The notes: a model not told the origin generated them from the letters alone. 64,000 nt of DNA from Chitinophaga pinensis (GCA_945885475.1 CAMCYR010000003.1:1-64000), one strand, 5' to 3'; shown: positions 17,871 to 27,829, counted from the first letter of the stretch. Numbers and translations: made by a program.

Positions 17871-19223
17871 TCAGCATTCAAGCAAAGACAAATATTTCTT
17901 TTTGGCACGATCCAATTCGGTCATTACCTCTGTCCGCAAATTCACCATTTTTTCAATTGTTGCGCGATCTTTACGAACCATCCGAAGTAATTTCCAGCGC
18001 CCTTGAATCTTTTTCAATACCGGATAAAACGCCAATACATAAAATCCAGTCAGAGAAACAATTAAAATAAACACCAAATTTAAAAGCCAACTTTTAAAAA
18101 TAATTGCAACAGCAGTCAGTTGAACGAACAGATAAAGTGTCCAGAATATCAAAGATAAATTAGCCCTGAAAGACGCATAAAATTCTGCTTTCTTGACTTT
18201 TTTTCCTGCAAATTTTTCAGCAATAAAATAAGGAGGGTAATTCAAAAGCAAGCCAACAAAATAAAATGGTACACCTAAATATACAATGATATACTCTAAT
18301 ACAAATGTACCTAAGTTCATTTTATTGATGTTTTCTTCCCGCAAAAGATGATCTCGTAAATTATTTTCGTTCAATAGTTTTATATATGGATAGATTTTGC
18401 TTTTAAGCGAAGCTACTAATTTCGGATCTTTTTCATCAAGTACATTCACCATTTCAACAATTTCAGAACTTGCGATCCCTTGATTCATTAATTTTGAAGA
18501 ATTCAAATGTTTATCGACAAGCCATTTGTGTGTATAAACTTCTTCGATATTAGAAACAAGTTTATCGTTATGAGAAGCATTGATATTTGTTACCTGCTCG
18601 AGAATCTTTTCTTCTAACTTCTTAGTGAAGTCATTTATCGCCTTAACTTTATCCGATTTATAACTCTCTTCGTATTCTTTCATTGAGATGGGTTTTCCAA
18701 TATCAATAAACACTTTGCTACGGAATTTCGTGGCCATCTGATAATTTATTCCAACGGGAATCACCAAAATATCTTTCGAATAGTTAAAGGACTCAAGCGT
18801 TTGAAAAGCGATCCTGGTCAATCCTTTTTTTAAATGTCGAAGTCGTCTTTCCTGCACACACAAACCTTCAGGGAAAATTAAAATTGTTTTATTGGCTGTT
18901 AAGAGGTTGCGACACTCCTCAAATGATTTGTCATTTTTTTTAAGTTCAGCAAAACCATCCTGCATACGGTACATCGGACTTACATTCATTTGATTGAGGA
19001 TCCATTTGGCAAATGCTCCTTTAAAGACATCGCCACGGGCAAAAAAACGCACTTTCTGGGGCGTTAACATCGCTAATATTACAGGATCGACAAACCCGTT
19101 TGAATGATTGGGCGCGAGGATCACAGGCTTGTTGCGTGGAATTCTATTCAATCCTTTCACATCGACCTTATAAAAAACTCTCAATGAAAAAAATACAAAA
19201 GGTTTTAATAGCCAGTAGAGCAC
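17871..19223 (-). CDS. Lysophospholipid/glycerol acyltransferase with C-terminal membrane domain
   Basis: 450 residues. The N-terminal half is a PlsC-like acyltransferase: block I is NHSNGFVD (H40, with five residues before the Asp), block III is FPEGLCVQ and block IV is IPVGINY. The HX5D spacing differs from the HX4D of classical PlsC, which the second acyltransferase in this window (60743) has, and fits the GPAT/DHAPAT-like branch. After a helical linker (about 205-300), two to three strongly hydrophobic segments (about 310-410) should anchor it in the inner membrane. It probably acylates glycerol-phosphate or a related acceptor. It lies 23 nt downstream of dihydroorotase on the same strand. 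Confidence 0.88.
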   Translation of the reverse strand: MLYWLLKPFVFFSLRVFYKVDVKGLNRIPRNKPVILAPNHSNGFVDPVILAMLTPQKVRFFARGDVFKGAFAKWILNQMNVSPMYRMQDGFAELKKNDKSFEECRNLLTANKTILIFPEGLCVQERRLRHLKKGLTRIAFQTLESFNYSKDILVIPVGINYQMATKFRSKVFIDIGKPISMKEYEESYKSDKVKAINDFTKKLEEKILEQVTNINASHNDKLVSNIEEVYTHKWLVDKHLNSSKLMNQGIASSEIVEMVNVLDEKDPKLVASLKSKIYPYIKLLNENNLRDHLLREENINKMNLGTFVLEYIIVYLGVPFYFVGLLLNYPPYFIAEKFAGKKVKKAEFYASFRANLSLIFWTLYLFVQLTAVAIIFKSWLLNLVFILIVSLTGFYVLAFYPVLKKIQGRWKLLRMVRKDRATIEKMVNLRTEVMTELDRAKKKYLSLLEC

Positions 19224-19246
19224 AATAGTAATATTAAATGGTTAAA

Positions 19247-20584
19247 TTATCGTTCAAATGTTAATCGCACTCCTTTTACCGATTCATTAAAGAGACCATT
19301 TTCGTAAACTAATTGTCCGTTAACAAACGTGTACTTTATTGAAGAGTGAAATTCAAAACCTTCAAATGGTGACCAACCGCATTTATAAAAAATATTAGAT
19401 TCGTGAACTACAAATGATTTATGCAGGTCCACTAATACTAAATCTGCAAAATATCCTTCGCGGATATATCCTCGTTTTTCAATTTGAAAACAATCAGCTA
19501 CGGCATGCGCCATTTTTTCGGCAATTTTTTCGAGCGATATTTTTCCTTGGTGATAAAACTCCAACATAGCCACCAACGAATGCTGCACCAATGGTCCGCC
19601 AGACGGTGCTTTGAAATAAGTTTGACCTTTTTCTTCAATAGTATGCGGTGCATGATCAGTAGCAACCACATCGATCTTATTTTCCAATACTGCCTTCAAA
19701 ATCGCATCTCTGTCACTCGCTTTTTTTACTGCAGGATTCCATTTGATAAAATTACCCTTCGTTTTGTAATCTTCATCCGAAAACCACAAATGATGTATAC
19801 ACGCTTCAGCAGTAATACGTTTTTCTTTTAATGGAATGCTATTGTCGAACAATTCCAGTTCTTTAGCTGTAGAGATGTGTAATATATGTAATCGCGTATT
19901 GTATTTTTTTGCTAGTTCTACAGCCAAGGAGGACGACTTGTAACAAGCTTCTTCGCTGCGAATCAGAGGATGGCATTCAACAGGTACATCCTCTCCATAT
20001 TTCTCTTTATACACCTGCATATTATGTCTGATGGTTTCTTCATCTTCACAGTGTGTCGCAATCAACATTTTACACTGGGAGAATAAACCTTCCAATGTTT
20101 CACGCTTATCAACAAGCATGTTACCTGTTGATGAGCCCATGAATACTTTTATTCCGCAAACATTTTGAGGATCTGTTTTTAATACTTCCTCTAGGTTATC
20201 ATTCGAAGCACCCATAAAAAAAGAATAGTTCGCCAAAGATACTTCAGATGCACGCTTGTATTTTTCTTCCAGTAATTCCTGCGTGAATACATTCGGAACA
20301 GTATTGGGCATCTCCATAAATGAAGTAACACCGCCTGCTACAGCCGCTTTTGCTTCAGTATAAATTTCTCCTTTGTGAGTTAATCCGGGCTCACGAAAAT
20401 GAACCTGATCATCGATACATCCCGGAAACAGATACTGATCTGTTCCATCAATAATTACATCTGCTGCTAAATTGATCTCTGATTCCGAAACTTTTAAAAT
20501 AAACCGATCTTCAATCAATACATCGCCTTTAAAAACAAGACCTTCATTGACAATATTTACATTTTTTATACGTGTTCTGCTCAT
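19247..20584 (-). CDS. pyrC: Dihydroorotase
   Basis: 445 residues from the ATG at 20584 (a longer frame to 20659 runs into the preceding gene). Amidohydrolase fold with DDQVHFREPGLTHKGE near 60-75, ATHCEDEE, HILHIS, VVATDHAPH and a final TFVNGQLVYENG. It catalyses ring closure of carbamoyl-aspartate to dihydroorotate in pyrimidine synthesis. The first His of the canonical HxH pair is Gln here (QVH). From memory this is normal for the Bacteroidota enzyme, for example in Porphyromonas. It is preceded on the same strand by a mannosyltransferase gene, with a hairpin in the 35-nt gap. Confidence 0.92.
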   Translation of the reverse strand: MSRTRIKNVNIVNEGLVFKGDVLIEDRFILKVSESEINLAADVIIDGTDQYLFPGCIDDQVHFREPGLTHKGEIYTEAKAAVAGGVTSFMEMPNTVPNVFTQELLEEKYKRASEVSLANYSFFMGASNDNLEEVLKTDPQNVCGIKVFMGSSTGNMLVDKRETLEGLFSQCKMLIATHCEDEETIRHNMQVYKEKYGEDVPVECHPLIRSEEACYKSSSLAVELAKKYNTRLHILHISTAKELELFDNSIPLKEKRITAEACIHHLWFSDEDYKTKGNFIKWNPAVKKASDRDAILKAVLENKIDVVATDHAPHTIEEKGQTYFKAPSGGPLVQHSLVAMLEFYHQGKISLEKIAEKMAHAVADCFQIEKRGYIREGYFADLVLVDLHKSFVVHESNIFYKCGWSPFEGFEFHSSIKYTFVNGQLVYENGLFNESVKGVRLTFER

Positions 20585-20597
20585 GTTTTTATTTAAC

Positions 20598-20621
20598 AAA
20601 AAAGCTCTTAAAAAGAGCTTT
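20598..20621 (-). terminator. Hairpin with T run between the glycosyltransferase and dihydroorotase genes
   Basis: AAAGCTCTT (20601-20609) pairs perfectly with AAGAGCTTT (20613-20621) around a 3-nt loop. On the minus strand it is followed by six Ts. The hairpin overlaps the stop codon of the glycosyltransferase and ends about 14 nt before the dihydroorotase ATG. It could therefore terminate the first gene or attenuate the second. Confidence 0.7.
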
Positions 20622-21333
20622 AATTTATTTTTTTGAACCGCATTTGAAGTACTCCCCAAAATGCTTCTTTGAAAATACCTTTGCTCATTTTTGAAACGCC
20701 CTCTGTCCTATCTGTAAAGGTAATTGGCACTTCCACAATTTTAAATCCTAATTTATAAGCTGTATATTTCATCTCGATTTGAAACGCATACCCGACAAAT
20801 TTTATTTCATTAAAATGAATGCGTTCCAATACGTTTCTTTTATAACACTTAAAACCGGCTGTGGTATCATGTATCGGAACAAATAAAACTATCCTTACAT
20901 AAACAGAAGCAAAATACGACATCAAAACACGTCCTTTGGGCCAGTTCTCAATTTTCCCATCCTTTATATATCGTGAGCCAATAGCTACATCGGCCCCATT
21001 AACACATGCTTCACGCAAGCGTATCAGGTCCTCAGGATTATGAGAAAAATCACAATCCATTTCGAAAATATACTCATATTTTCTAGCTAGGGCCCACTTA
21101 AAACCGTGGATATAGGCGGTACCCAAACCTAATTTCCCTTTCCGTTCTTCTATAAACAAACGATCCGAAAACTCTTGCATCAATCGCTTAACAATATCCG
21201 CAGTGCCATCAGGAGAACCATCATCAACAATCAATACATGAAATGAAAAAGACAATGAAAATACTTTGCGAATCATTCGCTCAACATTTTCCTTTTCATT
21301 ATAGGTAGGTATGATTATTAGACTATCGGACAC
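20620..21333 (-). CDS. Polyprenol monophosphomannose synthase-like glycosyltransferase (GT2)
   Basis: 237 residues with a GT-A fold: IPTYNEKENVERMI (8-21), VDDGSPDGT, and a DxD motif in EMDCDFSHNPEDL (about 92-104). It ends in a basic tail without transmembrane helices, like bacterial Ppm1 domains. It should transfer a hexose, probably mannose from GDP-mannose, to polyprenyl phosphate at the inner face of the membrane for use in glycan or glycoprotein assembly. The neighbouring dihydroorotase is a recurrent partner in Bacteroidota (from memory) without a known functional link. Confidence 0.9.
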   Translation of the reverse strand: MSDSLIIIPTYNEKENVERMIRKVFSLSFSFHVLIVDDGSPDGTADIVKRLMQEFSDRLFIEERKGKLGLGTAYIHGFKWALARKYEYIFEMDCDFSHNPEDLIRLREACVNGADVAIGSRYIKDGKIENWPKGRVLMSYFASVYVRIVLFVPIHDTTAGFKCYKRNVLERIHFNEIKFVGYAFQIEMKYTAYKLGFKIVEVPITFTDRTEGVSKMSKGIFKEAFWGVLQMRFKKIN

Positions 21334-21735
21334 AGCTTTTTATTATAAAACGAAGATAGGGCTCTATTCAATAATTACCAAAGTTTTAAGAAATTTTGGC
21401 GATTTTTTTGGCAATATTGGTCCATTCCACTAAAAAAAGGAACTTCGGCTTGTCAGACCTGTATAATTTCAGGATTTAAGAGATAAATAAAATTGGATTT
21501 TATTTATTGGCATTTATCCTTTCGCTTTGTATAAAAGACCTATAAATAAAATATCCATACTGATTTTTTAGTCCAGCTTATTGTTTTCAAACCTTACAAA
21601 TCAAAAAGCTTTGAAATGTTGAAGAGCGGATGAATTACGAATCGTTACACTTAAAATAAATCCCCAAAGCGGCTGAAACGGAATTGAAAAATAATTTTGA
21701 ATTAGAGAATTATTAAGCAACTGGTGCAGTTTTTT
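21334..21735. other. Intergenic stretch without a supported gene
   Basis: About 400 bp between the glycosyltransferase start and the acetyl-CoA synthetase stop. A perfect but purely A/T inverted repeat (ATAAATAAAAT at 21483-21493, ATTTTATTTAT at 21497-21507) is present. Two stretches of about 40 codons are open, one on each strand, but they have no start codon and no recognisable family. I see no gene. Confidence 0.5.
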
Positions 21736-23628
21736 TTACAATGCTCCTTTCTTAATTTCTTCTACAACAGCCGGATCTAGTAATGTTGATGTATCACCCA
21801 AATTAGAAACATCTCCTTCAGCAACTTTGCGCAAGATCCTGCGCATGATTTTCCCACTCCTCGTTTTAGGTAATCCGCTTACTATTTGAATTTTATCCGG
21901 TTTTGCAATTGCACCAATTACCTTTGTTACCTCCGCCAGAATTTCTTTTCGCAAGAGATCAATATCTTTATTTGCATTCGTACAAATCACATAGGCATAA
22001 ATCCCTTGTCCTTTGATATCATGCGGATAACCCACCACGGCACTTTCAACAATATCTGGATGCATATTAATTGCACTTTCCACTTCAGCGGTGCCAATGC
22101 GGTGCCCGCTGACATTCATGACATCATCAACGCGCCCGGTTATTCTATAATACCCGTCTTCATCACGTTTACAGCCATCACCTGTAAAATATAATCCAGG
22201 GTATGTGGTAAAATAATTTGTACGGCAACGATCATGATCACCATAGGTTGTCCTTACTATAGAAGGCCAAGGGAACTTGATACACAAATTTCCTTCTACT
22301 CCATTTCCGATAATTTCTTTTCCTTTATCATCTACTAAAATGGGTTGAATCCCTGGCAGTGGCAATGTTGCATAGCCAGGTTTTGTTTTTGTAATTCCAG
22401 CCATTGGAGAAATCATCATACCACCGGTTTCTGTTTGCCACCACGTATCAACAATCGGGCAATTACCTTTGCCGATATTTAAATTATACCAATTCCATGC
22501 TTCTTCATTTATGGGCTCCCCAACACTTCCCAACACTCTTAATGAATCTAATTTATAAGGCTTAACAAAATCTAATCCTGCAGCTTCAAGCGCTCTGATA
22601 GCGGTTGGAGCAGTATAAAAGATATTCACTTTATATTTATCTATTACGCTCCAAAAACGACCCGCATCGGGATAGGTTGGAATTCCTTCAAACAAAACGG
22701 ATGTTGCTCCTGCCAATAATGGTGCGTACACAATGTATGAATGTCCGGTGATCCAACCGATATCAGCAGTACACCAAAATACTTCTTTATCTCTGTATTG
22801 AAAAACAGTATCAAATGTATAATGTGTATAAACCATATATCCGCCGCAGGTATGCACAACTCCTTTCGGCTTACCGGTTGAACCGGATGTATATAAAATA
22901 AATAACATATCCTCTGCATCCATTTGCTCGGCTGGACAGTATGAAGTGACTTTTTGTAATTCATCGGCCAGCATGACATCTCTTCCTTCTTTTATTTTGA
23001 TGAAGGTTTGTGTTCTTTCCAACACGATTACTTTAGCAACAGAAGGACACACTTCCAAAGCTTCATCCACAACCTCTTTCATTGGAATATCTTTTGCACC
23101 ACGAAAAGCACCATCGCTCGTTATAACCAATTTGCAATCGCTGTCTTGAATTCTGCTGGACAAAGCGGATGCCGAAAAGCCCCCAAATACAACAGAATGA
23201 ACAGCTCCAATGCGGGCACAAGCCAATAATGCAATCGCTAACTCGGGAACCATCGGTAAATAAATACAGATCCGATCACCTTTTTTTGCTCCGTTATTTT
23301 TAAGGACATTCGCAAACTTACACACTTGCTCATGCAATGCTGCATAGGTCAACTGTACAGCTTTTTCTGATGGATCATTGGGCTCCCAATAATAGGCAAC
23401 CTGATTCGCACGCTCCGGAAGATGTCTGTCGATACAATTTTCAGTAATATTTAATTTACCACCGGCAAACCATTCTGATTTAGGTTCAGAAAAATTCCAA
23501 TCTAAAACCTTGTCCCATTTTTTGGACCAAAGAAATTGATCTGCTTTATCGGCCCAAAATGCTTCCGGATTTTCTATACTTTTTTGATATTCTAATTGAT
23601 ATTCTTCGAATGAGGAGATGCGCGACAT
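21736..23628 (-). CDS. acs: Acetyl-CoA synthetase (acetate-CoA ligase, AMP-forming)
   Basis: 630 residues, close to the usual length of about 650. It has the adenylation motifs YTSGSTGKPKGVVHT (about 247-261), DTWWQTETGG (about 400) and YFTGDGCKRDEDGYY, and a C-terminal domain with the acetylatable Lys in KTRSGKIMRRILRK (about 594). It activates acetate to acetyl-CoA via acetyl-AMP in the cytosol. It stands alone on the minus strand, divergent from a lipoprotein gene. Confidence 0.97.
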   Translation of the reverse strand: MSRISSFEEYQLEYQKSIENPEAFWADKADQFLWSKKWDKVLDWNFSEPKSEWFAGGKLNITENCIDRHLPERANQVAYYWEPNDPSEKAVQLTYAALHEQVCKFANVLKNNGAKKGDRICIYLPMVPELAIALLACARIGAVHSVVFGGFSASALSSRIQDSDCKLVITSDGAFRGAKDIPMKEVVDEALEVCPSVAKVIVLERTQTFIKIKEGRDVMLADELQKVTSYCPAEQMDAEDMLFILYTSGSTGKPKGVVHTCGGYMVYTHYTFDTVFQYRDKEVFWCTADIGWITGHSYIVYAPLLAGATSVLFEGIPTYPDAGRFWSVIDKYKVNIFYTAPTAIRALEAAGLDFVKPYKLDSLRVLGSVGEPINEEAWNWYNLNIGKGNCPIVDTWWQTETGGMMISPMAGITKTKPGYATLPLPGIQPILVDDKGKEIIGNGVEGNLCIKFPWPSIVRTTYGDHDRCRTNYFTTYPGLYFTGDGCKRDEDGYYRITGRVDDVMNVSGHRIGTAEVESAINMHPDIVESAVVGYPHDIKGQGIYAYVICTNANKDIDLLRKEILAEVTKVIGAIAKPDKIQIVSGLPKTRSGKIMRRILRKVAEGDVSNLGDTSTLLDPAVVEEIKKGAL

Positions 23629-23698
23629 AATTTTAAATTATAAGATTATTCTAAGTTAAGAAAAATAATTACTAAATTTAAGTATCAAATTATAAAAC

Positions 23699-24790
23699 AT
23701 GAAAACGTCTTTCAGAATTCCGCTTTTACTTAGCATTTTTATTTCATTGGTTGTCACTTCCTGCAAGGACAAAAACGACAGCGATGAAACAACTCCTCCA
23801 CTAAGCGGAACAGTTGGCATCGATGCTTCCACTTCAGTATCTGGTTATACAATTTTGTCCCATTTACCTGGAATTTGGAACGGACCGGTATCTTCATCAA
23901 CACCACTAGGTGGATTTCCCGAATGGATCGTTGATTTTCGTCCAGTTTCCGGAGCACAGGTTTCAGCAAAAAACGAACTCGATTCAGTGAACAATATCTT
24001 AATGAGCTTCTTTATTGTTAAGCATGCCGGAGCATACAAAATGGCCTTCAGAAACGGTGGAGGATTCGCAGGTTCACAACGCATAGCGTATGCAGTTATT
24101 GATAGCGTTTCAGAAACTACAAACAATTATTTTTATCGGTTTTCCGACTTTAAAGCAGGAAAAAACCGTGTATACACCAATGTACTTTTCAAAGACGACA
24201 GCTTGATCCTTCATGTATATACGAACGTGTATAATTCTTTACCAAGTGCACAGACACATATGCTATGGAAAGCTAAACTGCAAGACAACACTTCAGCACA
24301 AGCAGCAATTACAGCATTCAGCTTTCCCCAAAAACAAATGGTAAAAGATTTTTCTACTACATTCGATGGAAGAACAGAAGCCATTTATTATTCTGCTACA
24401 GACCTTGCAATTGATCCTTATAACGAATCTGCCCAACCCTATTTAGGACAAACTACAGTGAATGTTAGTTTTGATGGGAGCCACATTCCTGACCCTGCAA
24501 AAAAAATATTTTTAATGATCACAACACAACCACTATTCACGGGATTTACATTTATTCCTGCTCAATTAAAATACCGTTCACGATATGTCTTTTTAGCCTC
24601 AACGGATAATTCTTTTACGTTTAATTATATGCATCCCGGAAGTTATTATTTGTACTCACTTTATGATGCAAATGGCGATGGCACATTTTCTTCCGGTGAT
24701 TGGATGAGCTCTAATCTCACGAACACATTCTCTTTATCAGCCCAGGGAACACAGAGTGCGAATACCTTGATTGATTTTACAATCCCTTAA
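23699..24790 (+). CDS. Lipoprotein of unknown function with an EF-hand-like loop
   Basis: 363 residues. A lipoprotein signal peptide has Cys22 as the lipid site (LVVTSC), followed by an acidic linker. The body is beta-rich with no family I recognise. Near the C-terminus, YDANGDGTFSSGDW (about 326-339) matches the DxNxDGxxxxxD calcium-binding loop used by EF-hand and dockerin-like modules. It is probably on the periplasmic or outer face of a membrane. It is a single gene, closed by a bidirectional terminator shared with proC. Confidence 0.75.
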   Translation: MKTSFRIPLLLSIFISLVVTSCKDKNDSDETTPPLSGTVGIDASTSVSGYTILSHLPGIWNGPVSSSTPLGGFPEWIVDFRPVSGAQVSAKNELDSVNNILMSFFIVKHAGAYKMAFRNGGGFAGSQRIAYAVIDSVSETTNNYFYRFSDFKAGKNRVYTNVLFKDDSLILHVYTNVYNSLPSAQTHMLWKAKLQDNTSAQAAITAFSFPQKQMVKDFSTTFDGRTEAIYYSATDLAIDPYNESAQPYLGQTTVNVSFDGSHIPDPAKKIFLMITTQPLFTGFTFIPAQLKYRSRYVFLASTDNSFTFNYMHPGSYYLYSLYDANGDGTFSSGDWMSSNLTNTFSLSAQGTQSANTLIDFTIP

Positions 24791-24836
24791 AAACAATCGG
24801 GTCGAAGAACTTAATTTCTTCGACCCCGATTGTTTT
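24790..24836. terminator. Bidirectional terminator between the lipoprotein gene and proC
   Basis: A long hairpin: left arm 24790-24809 (AAAACAATCGGGTCGAAGAA) pairs with 24816-24836 with one bulged C. A and T runs on both sides let it work in both directions. It overlaps the proC stop codon (24835-24837). Confidence 0.9.
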
Positions 24837-25635
24837 ATTTCGATAATTCGCTCGCTCTGTCTCTTGCATTTATAATTCCTTTTTGCAAATTTTCACCTAC
24901 ATGGGCTTCATTAAAAATTGTTAATGCCGCTTCTGTAGTTCCACCTTTGGAGGCAACTGCATTCATTAATAGATCCAATGATTTATCTGCAGTGTTCAAC
25001 AAATGAAATGAGCCTAACATCGTTTGTTTCACAAGCATTTCAGCTGTTGACTGATCGAAACCCATTTTTTTTCCTGCCTCTACCATCTGTTTTACGATAT
25101 AGAAAAAATAGGCAGGACCGCTTCCACTTAAAGCTGTTACAGCATCCAATAAATTTTCATTTTCAAAGAAGACCGTTCTTCCGGTTGTGCCCAATAAGTT
25201 TTCTGCTTTACGAACCTGTTCCATCGTTAACAATTTACTTCCCGTAAAAGCAGTCATTCCCATTCCAAGTTCGGCAGGGGAATTTGGCATTGCACGAATA
25301 ATACTCCTTTGATTCAAGGCATTTTCAATACGTTCTAATTTCATTCCTGCCATTATCGAAATAATTATATTTTCGGGTTGAAGCACCTGTCTCAATTCAG
25401 CACTCAGCTCATCAAAATCCTGAGGCTTCACAGCTAAAATAACAATATCACTTTCAGAAATACGTAAATCATTTACGACACAAACTTCTCCGATATTCAA
25501 TTTCAACAGTTCATCTTTTCTGTATTCATTCTTTTCAGCAAGTAATAAATTTTCTTTAGAAACAATGTTGTACTTCAAAAAAGAACGGGCATATATTAAA
25601 CCCATGTTACCACAACCTACAATTGTTATTTTCAT
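24835..25635 (-). CDS. proC: Pyrroline-5-carboxylate reductase
   Basis: 266 residues. N-terminal NAD(P)-binding motif GCGNMG (7-12), then AVKPQDF, and the C-terminal signature ALSGSGPAYFFYIVKQMVEA (about 168-187) with VASKGGTTEAAL. It catalyses the last step of proline synthesis in the cytosol. Length is normal for the family. It is a lone gene whose 3' end lies in the shared terminator. Confidence 0.96.
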   Translation of the reverse strand: MKITIVGCGNMGLIYARSFLKYNIVSKENLLLAEKNEYRKDELLKLNIGEVCVVNDLRISESDIVILAVKPQDFDELSAELRQVLQPENIIISIMAGMKLERIENALNQRSIIRAMPNSPAELGMGMTAFTGSKLLTMEQVRKAENLLGTTGRTVFFENENLLDAVTALSGSGPAYFFYIVKQMVEAGKKMGFDQSTAEMLVKQTMLGSFHLLNTADKSLDLLMNAVASKGGTTEAALTIFNEAHVGENLQKGIINARDRASELSK

Positions 25636-26069
25636 ATTACTTTTTTTTTGATGGTAATCTGTTCATTTTTTATACAATTTTACCATTGCACAAATTACCT
25701 ATACTTCCTTCAATTAAGTAGACAATTTCTATTACAAAGACAAAGTTATTGTTTTCAATTTCATCGTCAACATTTTTATACGTAACATAAAAAGAAACAC
25801 CACAAATAAGTATTAATTCAGCCCTTTACTATCAAAAATTTATCCCTTTGAATCTGTAGTAACTTCAGATTTAATAAGTGTCTTTGGATACATGAAAAAA
25901 CGTTTTCAAAACGATAAAAAATCACAATTAGAGAGGCAAAAATTGATACATAACCAATAAAAAAAACATCCCCAGCTCTTATATTTCAATTAAATATGAT
26001 TTAAGCGCCAATAAATACAAAACTATTAAACTTTTTTATCCTTTCTTTGTTCTATAAAATAAAAAAGCG
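25636..26069. other. Intergenic stretch without a supported gene
   Basis: About 430 bp of AT-rich sequence between the divergent proC and SRPBCC genes. A small palindrome (CGTTTT at 25901-25906, AAAACG at 25908-25913) is the only structure noticed. No exact TAnnTTTG element was found close to either start. Confidence 0.5.
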
Positions 26070-26516
26070 ATGCACTTTCTAACCACAACAACAGTTATAA
26101 ACAAACCCCTTTCCGAGGTTTTTGAATTCTTCAGCAACGCTGAAAATCTGAATAAAATTACGCCTCCGGATATGCAGTTTAAAATTCTGACTCCTTTACC
26201 GATTATCATAAAAAAAGGAACACTTATCGATTATAAAATAAAAGTAAACGGTATTCCATTTAACTGGCAAACAGAAATTACTGAGTGGGAACCTAACAAG
26301 CGGTTTATAGACAAACAACTGAAAGGGCCTTACCGTGTTTGGATCCACGAACACACCTTTGAAGAAAAAGATGGCAAAACAATCATGAACGATCACGTTC
26401 AATTTCTTTCTCCGGGCTGGTTCCTAGAACCTATCATCAACAAACTCTTTATTGAAAAAAAGGTAAAAGGTATTTTTGCATATAGAGAAAAAATACTGAC
26501 TAATTTATTCAAATAA
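26070..26516 (+). CDS. SRPBCC (START-like) family protein
   Basis: 148 residues, a helix-grip fold: TTVINKPLSEVFEFFSNAEN at the start, WQTEITEWEPNKRFIDKQLK in the middle, and a long C-terminal helix. Members bind hydrophobic ligands or act as cyclases/dehydrases; the ligand here is unknown. No signal peptide, so it is cytosolic. It is a single gene followed by a strong terminator. Confidence 0.85.
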   Translation: MHFLTTTTVINKPLSEVFEFFSNAENLNKITPPDMQFKILTPLPIIIKKGTLIDYKIKVNGIPFNWQTEITEWEPNKRFIDKQLKGPYRVWIHEHTFEEKDGKTIMNDHVQFLSPGWFLEPIINKLFIEKKVKGIFAYREKILTNLFK

Positions 26517-26551
26517 AAAAAGGCTTCTGGAATTCCGGAAGCCTTTTTTTT
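26515..26551. terminator. Bidirectional terminator between the SRPBCC gene and sucB
   Basis: AGGCTTC (26521-26527) pairs with GAAGCCT (26537-26543), with a GG/CC extension around AATT. An A run on the left and a run of eight Ts on the right let it serve both converging genes. Confidence 0.9.
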
Positions 26552-26565
26552 AAGATTTAATAACA

Positions 26566-27795
26566 TTACAAGCCCAATACGATCTCATTCGGGTCTTTAC
26601 CGCCAAACAACATTTTTGTAGGATTTTCTAACATCTCTTTTACTTTCACAAGGAATCCAACCGACTCTCGCCCGTCAATGATTCGGTGATCGTATGATAA
26701 AGCAACGTACATCATCGGGCGAATAACAACTTGCCCATTAACAGCAACCGGACGATCAACCACATTGTGCATACCTAAAATTGCACTCTGTGGGGGATTG
26801 ATAATCGGAGTACTCATCATCGAACCAAAAACACCACCATTGGTGATTGTAAATGTTCCACCACTCATATCTTCCAATGTAATTTTATTATCGCGTGCCT
26901 TCAACGCTAAATTCTTAATCGCTGTTTCAATTCCAGCCAAACTCAATTGCTCCGCATTACGAACAACAGGAACAACTAGTCCTTTTGGAGCACTGACAGC
27001 AATACCGATATCAGCATATTTATGATAAACAATTTCTTCTCCATCTATCATTGCATTTACTGCCGGAAACAAATTTAATGCTTCTGTAACCGCTTTTGTA
27101 AAGAAACTCATGAAGCCCAAATTCGTTCCGTGCACTTCTTTAAATTTTTCTTTATACTTTGCCCGCATAGCATAAATCGCACTCATATCAACTTCATTAA
27201 AAGTAGTCAACATCGCTGTTTCGTTTTTCACAGAAACTAAACGCTGTGCTAATTTTTTACGCAATGGCGTCATCTTAGCACGATCAGTATCTCTGCTTCC
27301 ACCCCAACCAGATGTTGATGATGAATCAAAACCATTCGCTAATGTAAACAATACATCGCCTTTGGTGATGCGACCATCTTTTCCTGAAGCGCCTACTTTA
27401 TTTGCCGGTACATTATTTTCATCCATCAACTTTTTTGCAGCTGGAGAAGGAGTACCTGTCGCATACGAATCTGATTTTGCTGCCACAACAACCGGAGTTA
27501 CCGTTTCTTTTACAAGCTCTTTTTTCGCTTCTGCTTTCGGCTTACTTTCACCCTTCACACTGGTATCAACAGAACAAACGACTTGTCCAACTTTCACAGT
27601 ATCCCCTTCGGCAGCTAATAGTTTAATTGCTCCCGACTCCTCTGCATTGATCGTTAGTGTGGCTTTATCGGAATCAACTTCTGCGACTTCTTCATCTTTC
27701 TCCACATACTCACCATCTTTTTTAAGCCAACGTGCAATTACAACTTCTGTAATTGATTCACCCGGGCTAGGTACTTTCATTTCTACTATTGCCAT
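26566..27795 (-). CDS. sucB: 2-oxoglutarate dehydrogenase E2 (dihydrolipoyl succinyltransferase)
   Basis: 409 residues. The lipoyl domain (1-75) has Lys44 in EVDSDKATL. An Ala/Lys-rich linker is followed by an E1/E3-binding domain (about 118-152; [23 protein letters not shown]) and the catalytic acyltransferase domain with H370 and D374 in SYDHRIIDG. It transfers the succinyl group from the lipoyl arm to CoA in the 2-oxoglutarate dehydrogenase complex of the TCA cycle. It follows the E1 gene by 34 nt, so the two are cotranscribed; no E3 gene is adjacent. Confidence 0.97.
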   Translation of the reverse strand: MAIVEMKVPSPGESITEVVIARWLKKDGEYVEKDEEVAEVDSDKATLTINAEESGAIKLLAAEGDTVKVGQVVCSVDTSVKGESKPKAEAKKELVKETVTPVVVAAKSDSYATGTPSPAAKKLMDENNVPANKVGASGKDGRITKGDVLFTLANGFDSSSTSGWGGSRDTDRAKMTPLRKKLAQRLVSVKNETAMLTTFNEVDMSAIYAMRAKYKEKFKEVHGTNLGFMSFFTKAVTEALNLFPAVNAMIDGEEIVYHKYADIGIAVSAPKGLVVPVVRNAEQLSLAGIETAIKNLALKARDNKITLEDMSGGTFTITNGGVFGSMMSTPIINPPQSAILGMHNVVDRPVAVNGQVVIRPMMYVALSYDHRIIDGRESVGFLVKVKEMLENPTKMLFGGKDPNEIVLGL

Positions 27796-27829
27796 AATTT
27801 TATTCTTTAGTCGTTTGTCTTTTAGTAAA

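Noticed and set aside
19247-20584. Dihydroorotase as an inactive pseudo-enzyme because HxH reads QVH
   Set aside because: The QVH form with otherwise complete motifs is, from memory, the normal Bacteroidota enzyme, including the one structurally studied in Porphyromonas.
21361-21486. Open plus-strand stretch of about 40 codons, and another of similar length on the minus strand nearby, in the glycosyltransferase-acs gap
   Set aside because: No ATG/GTG start in the right place and no family resemblance; treated as chance.
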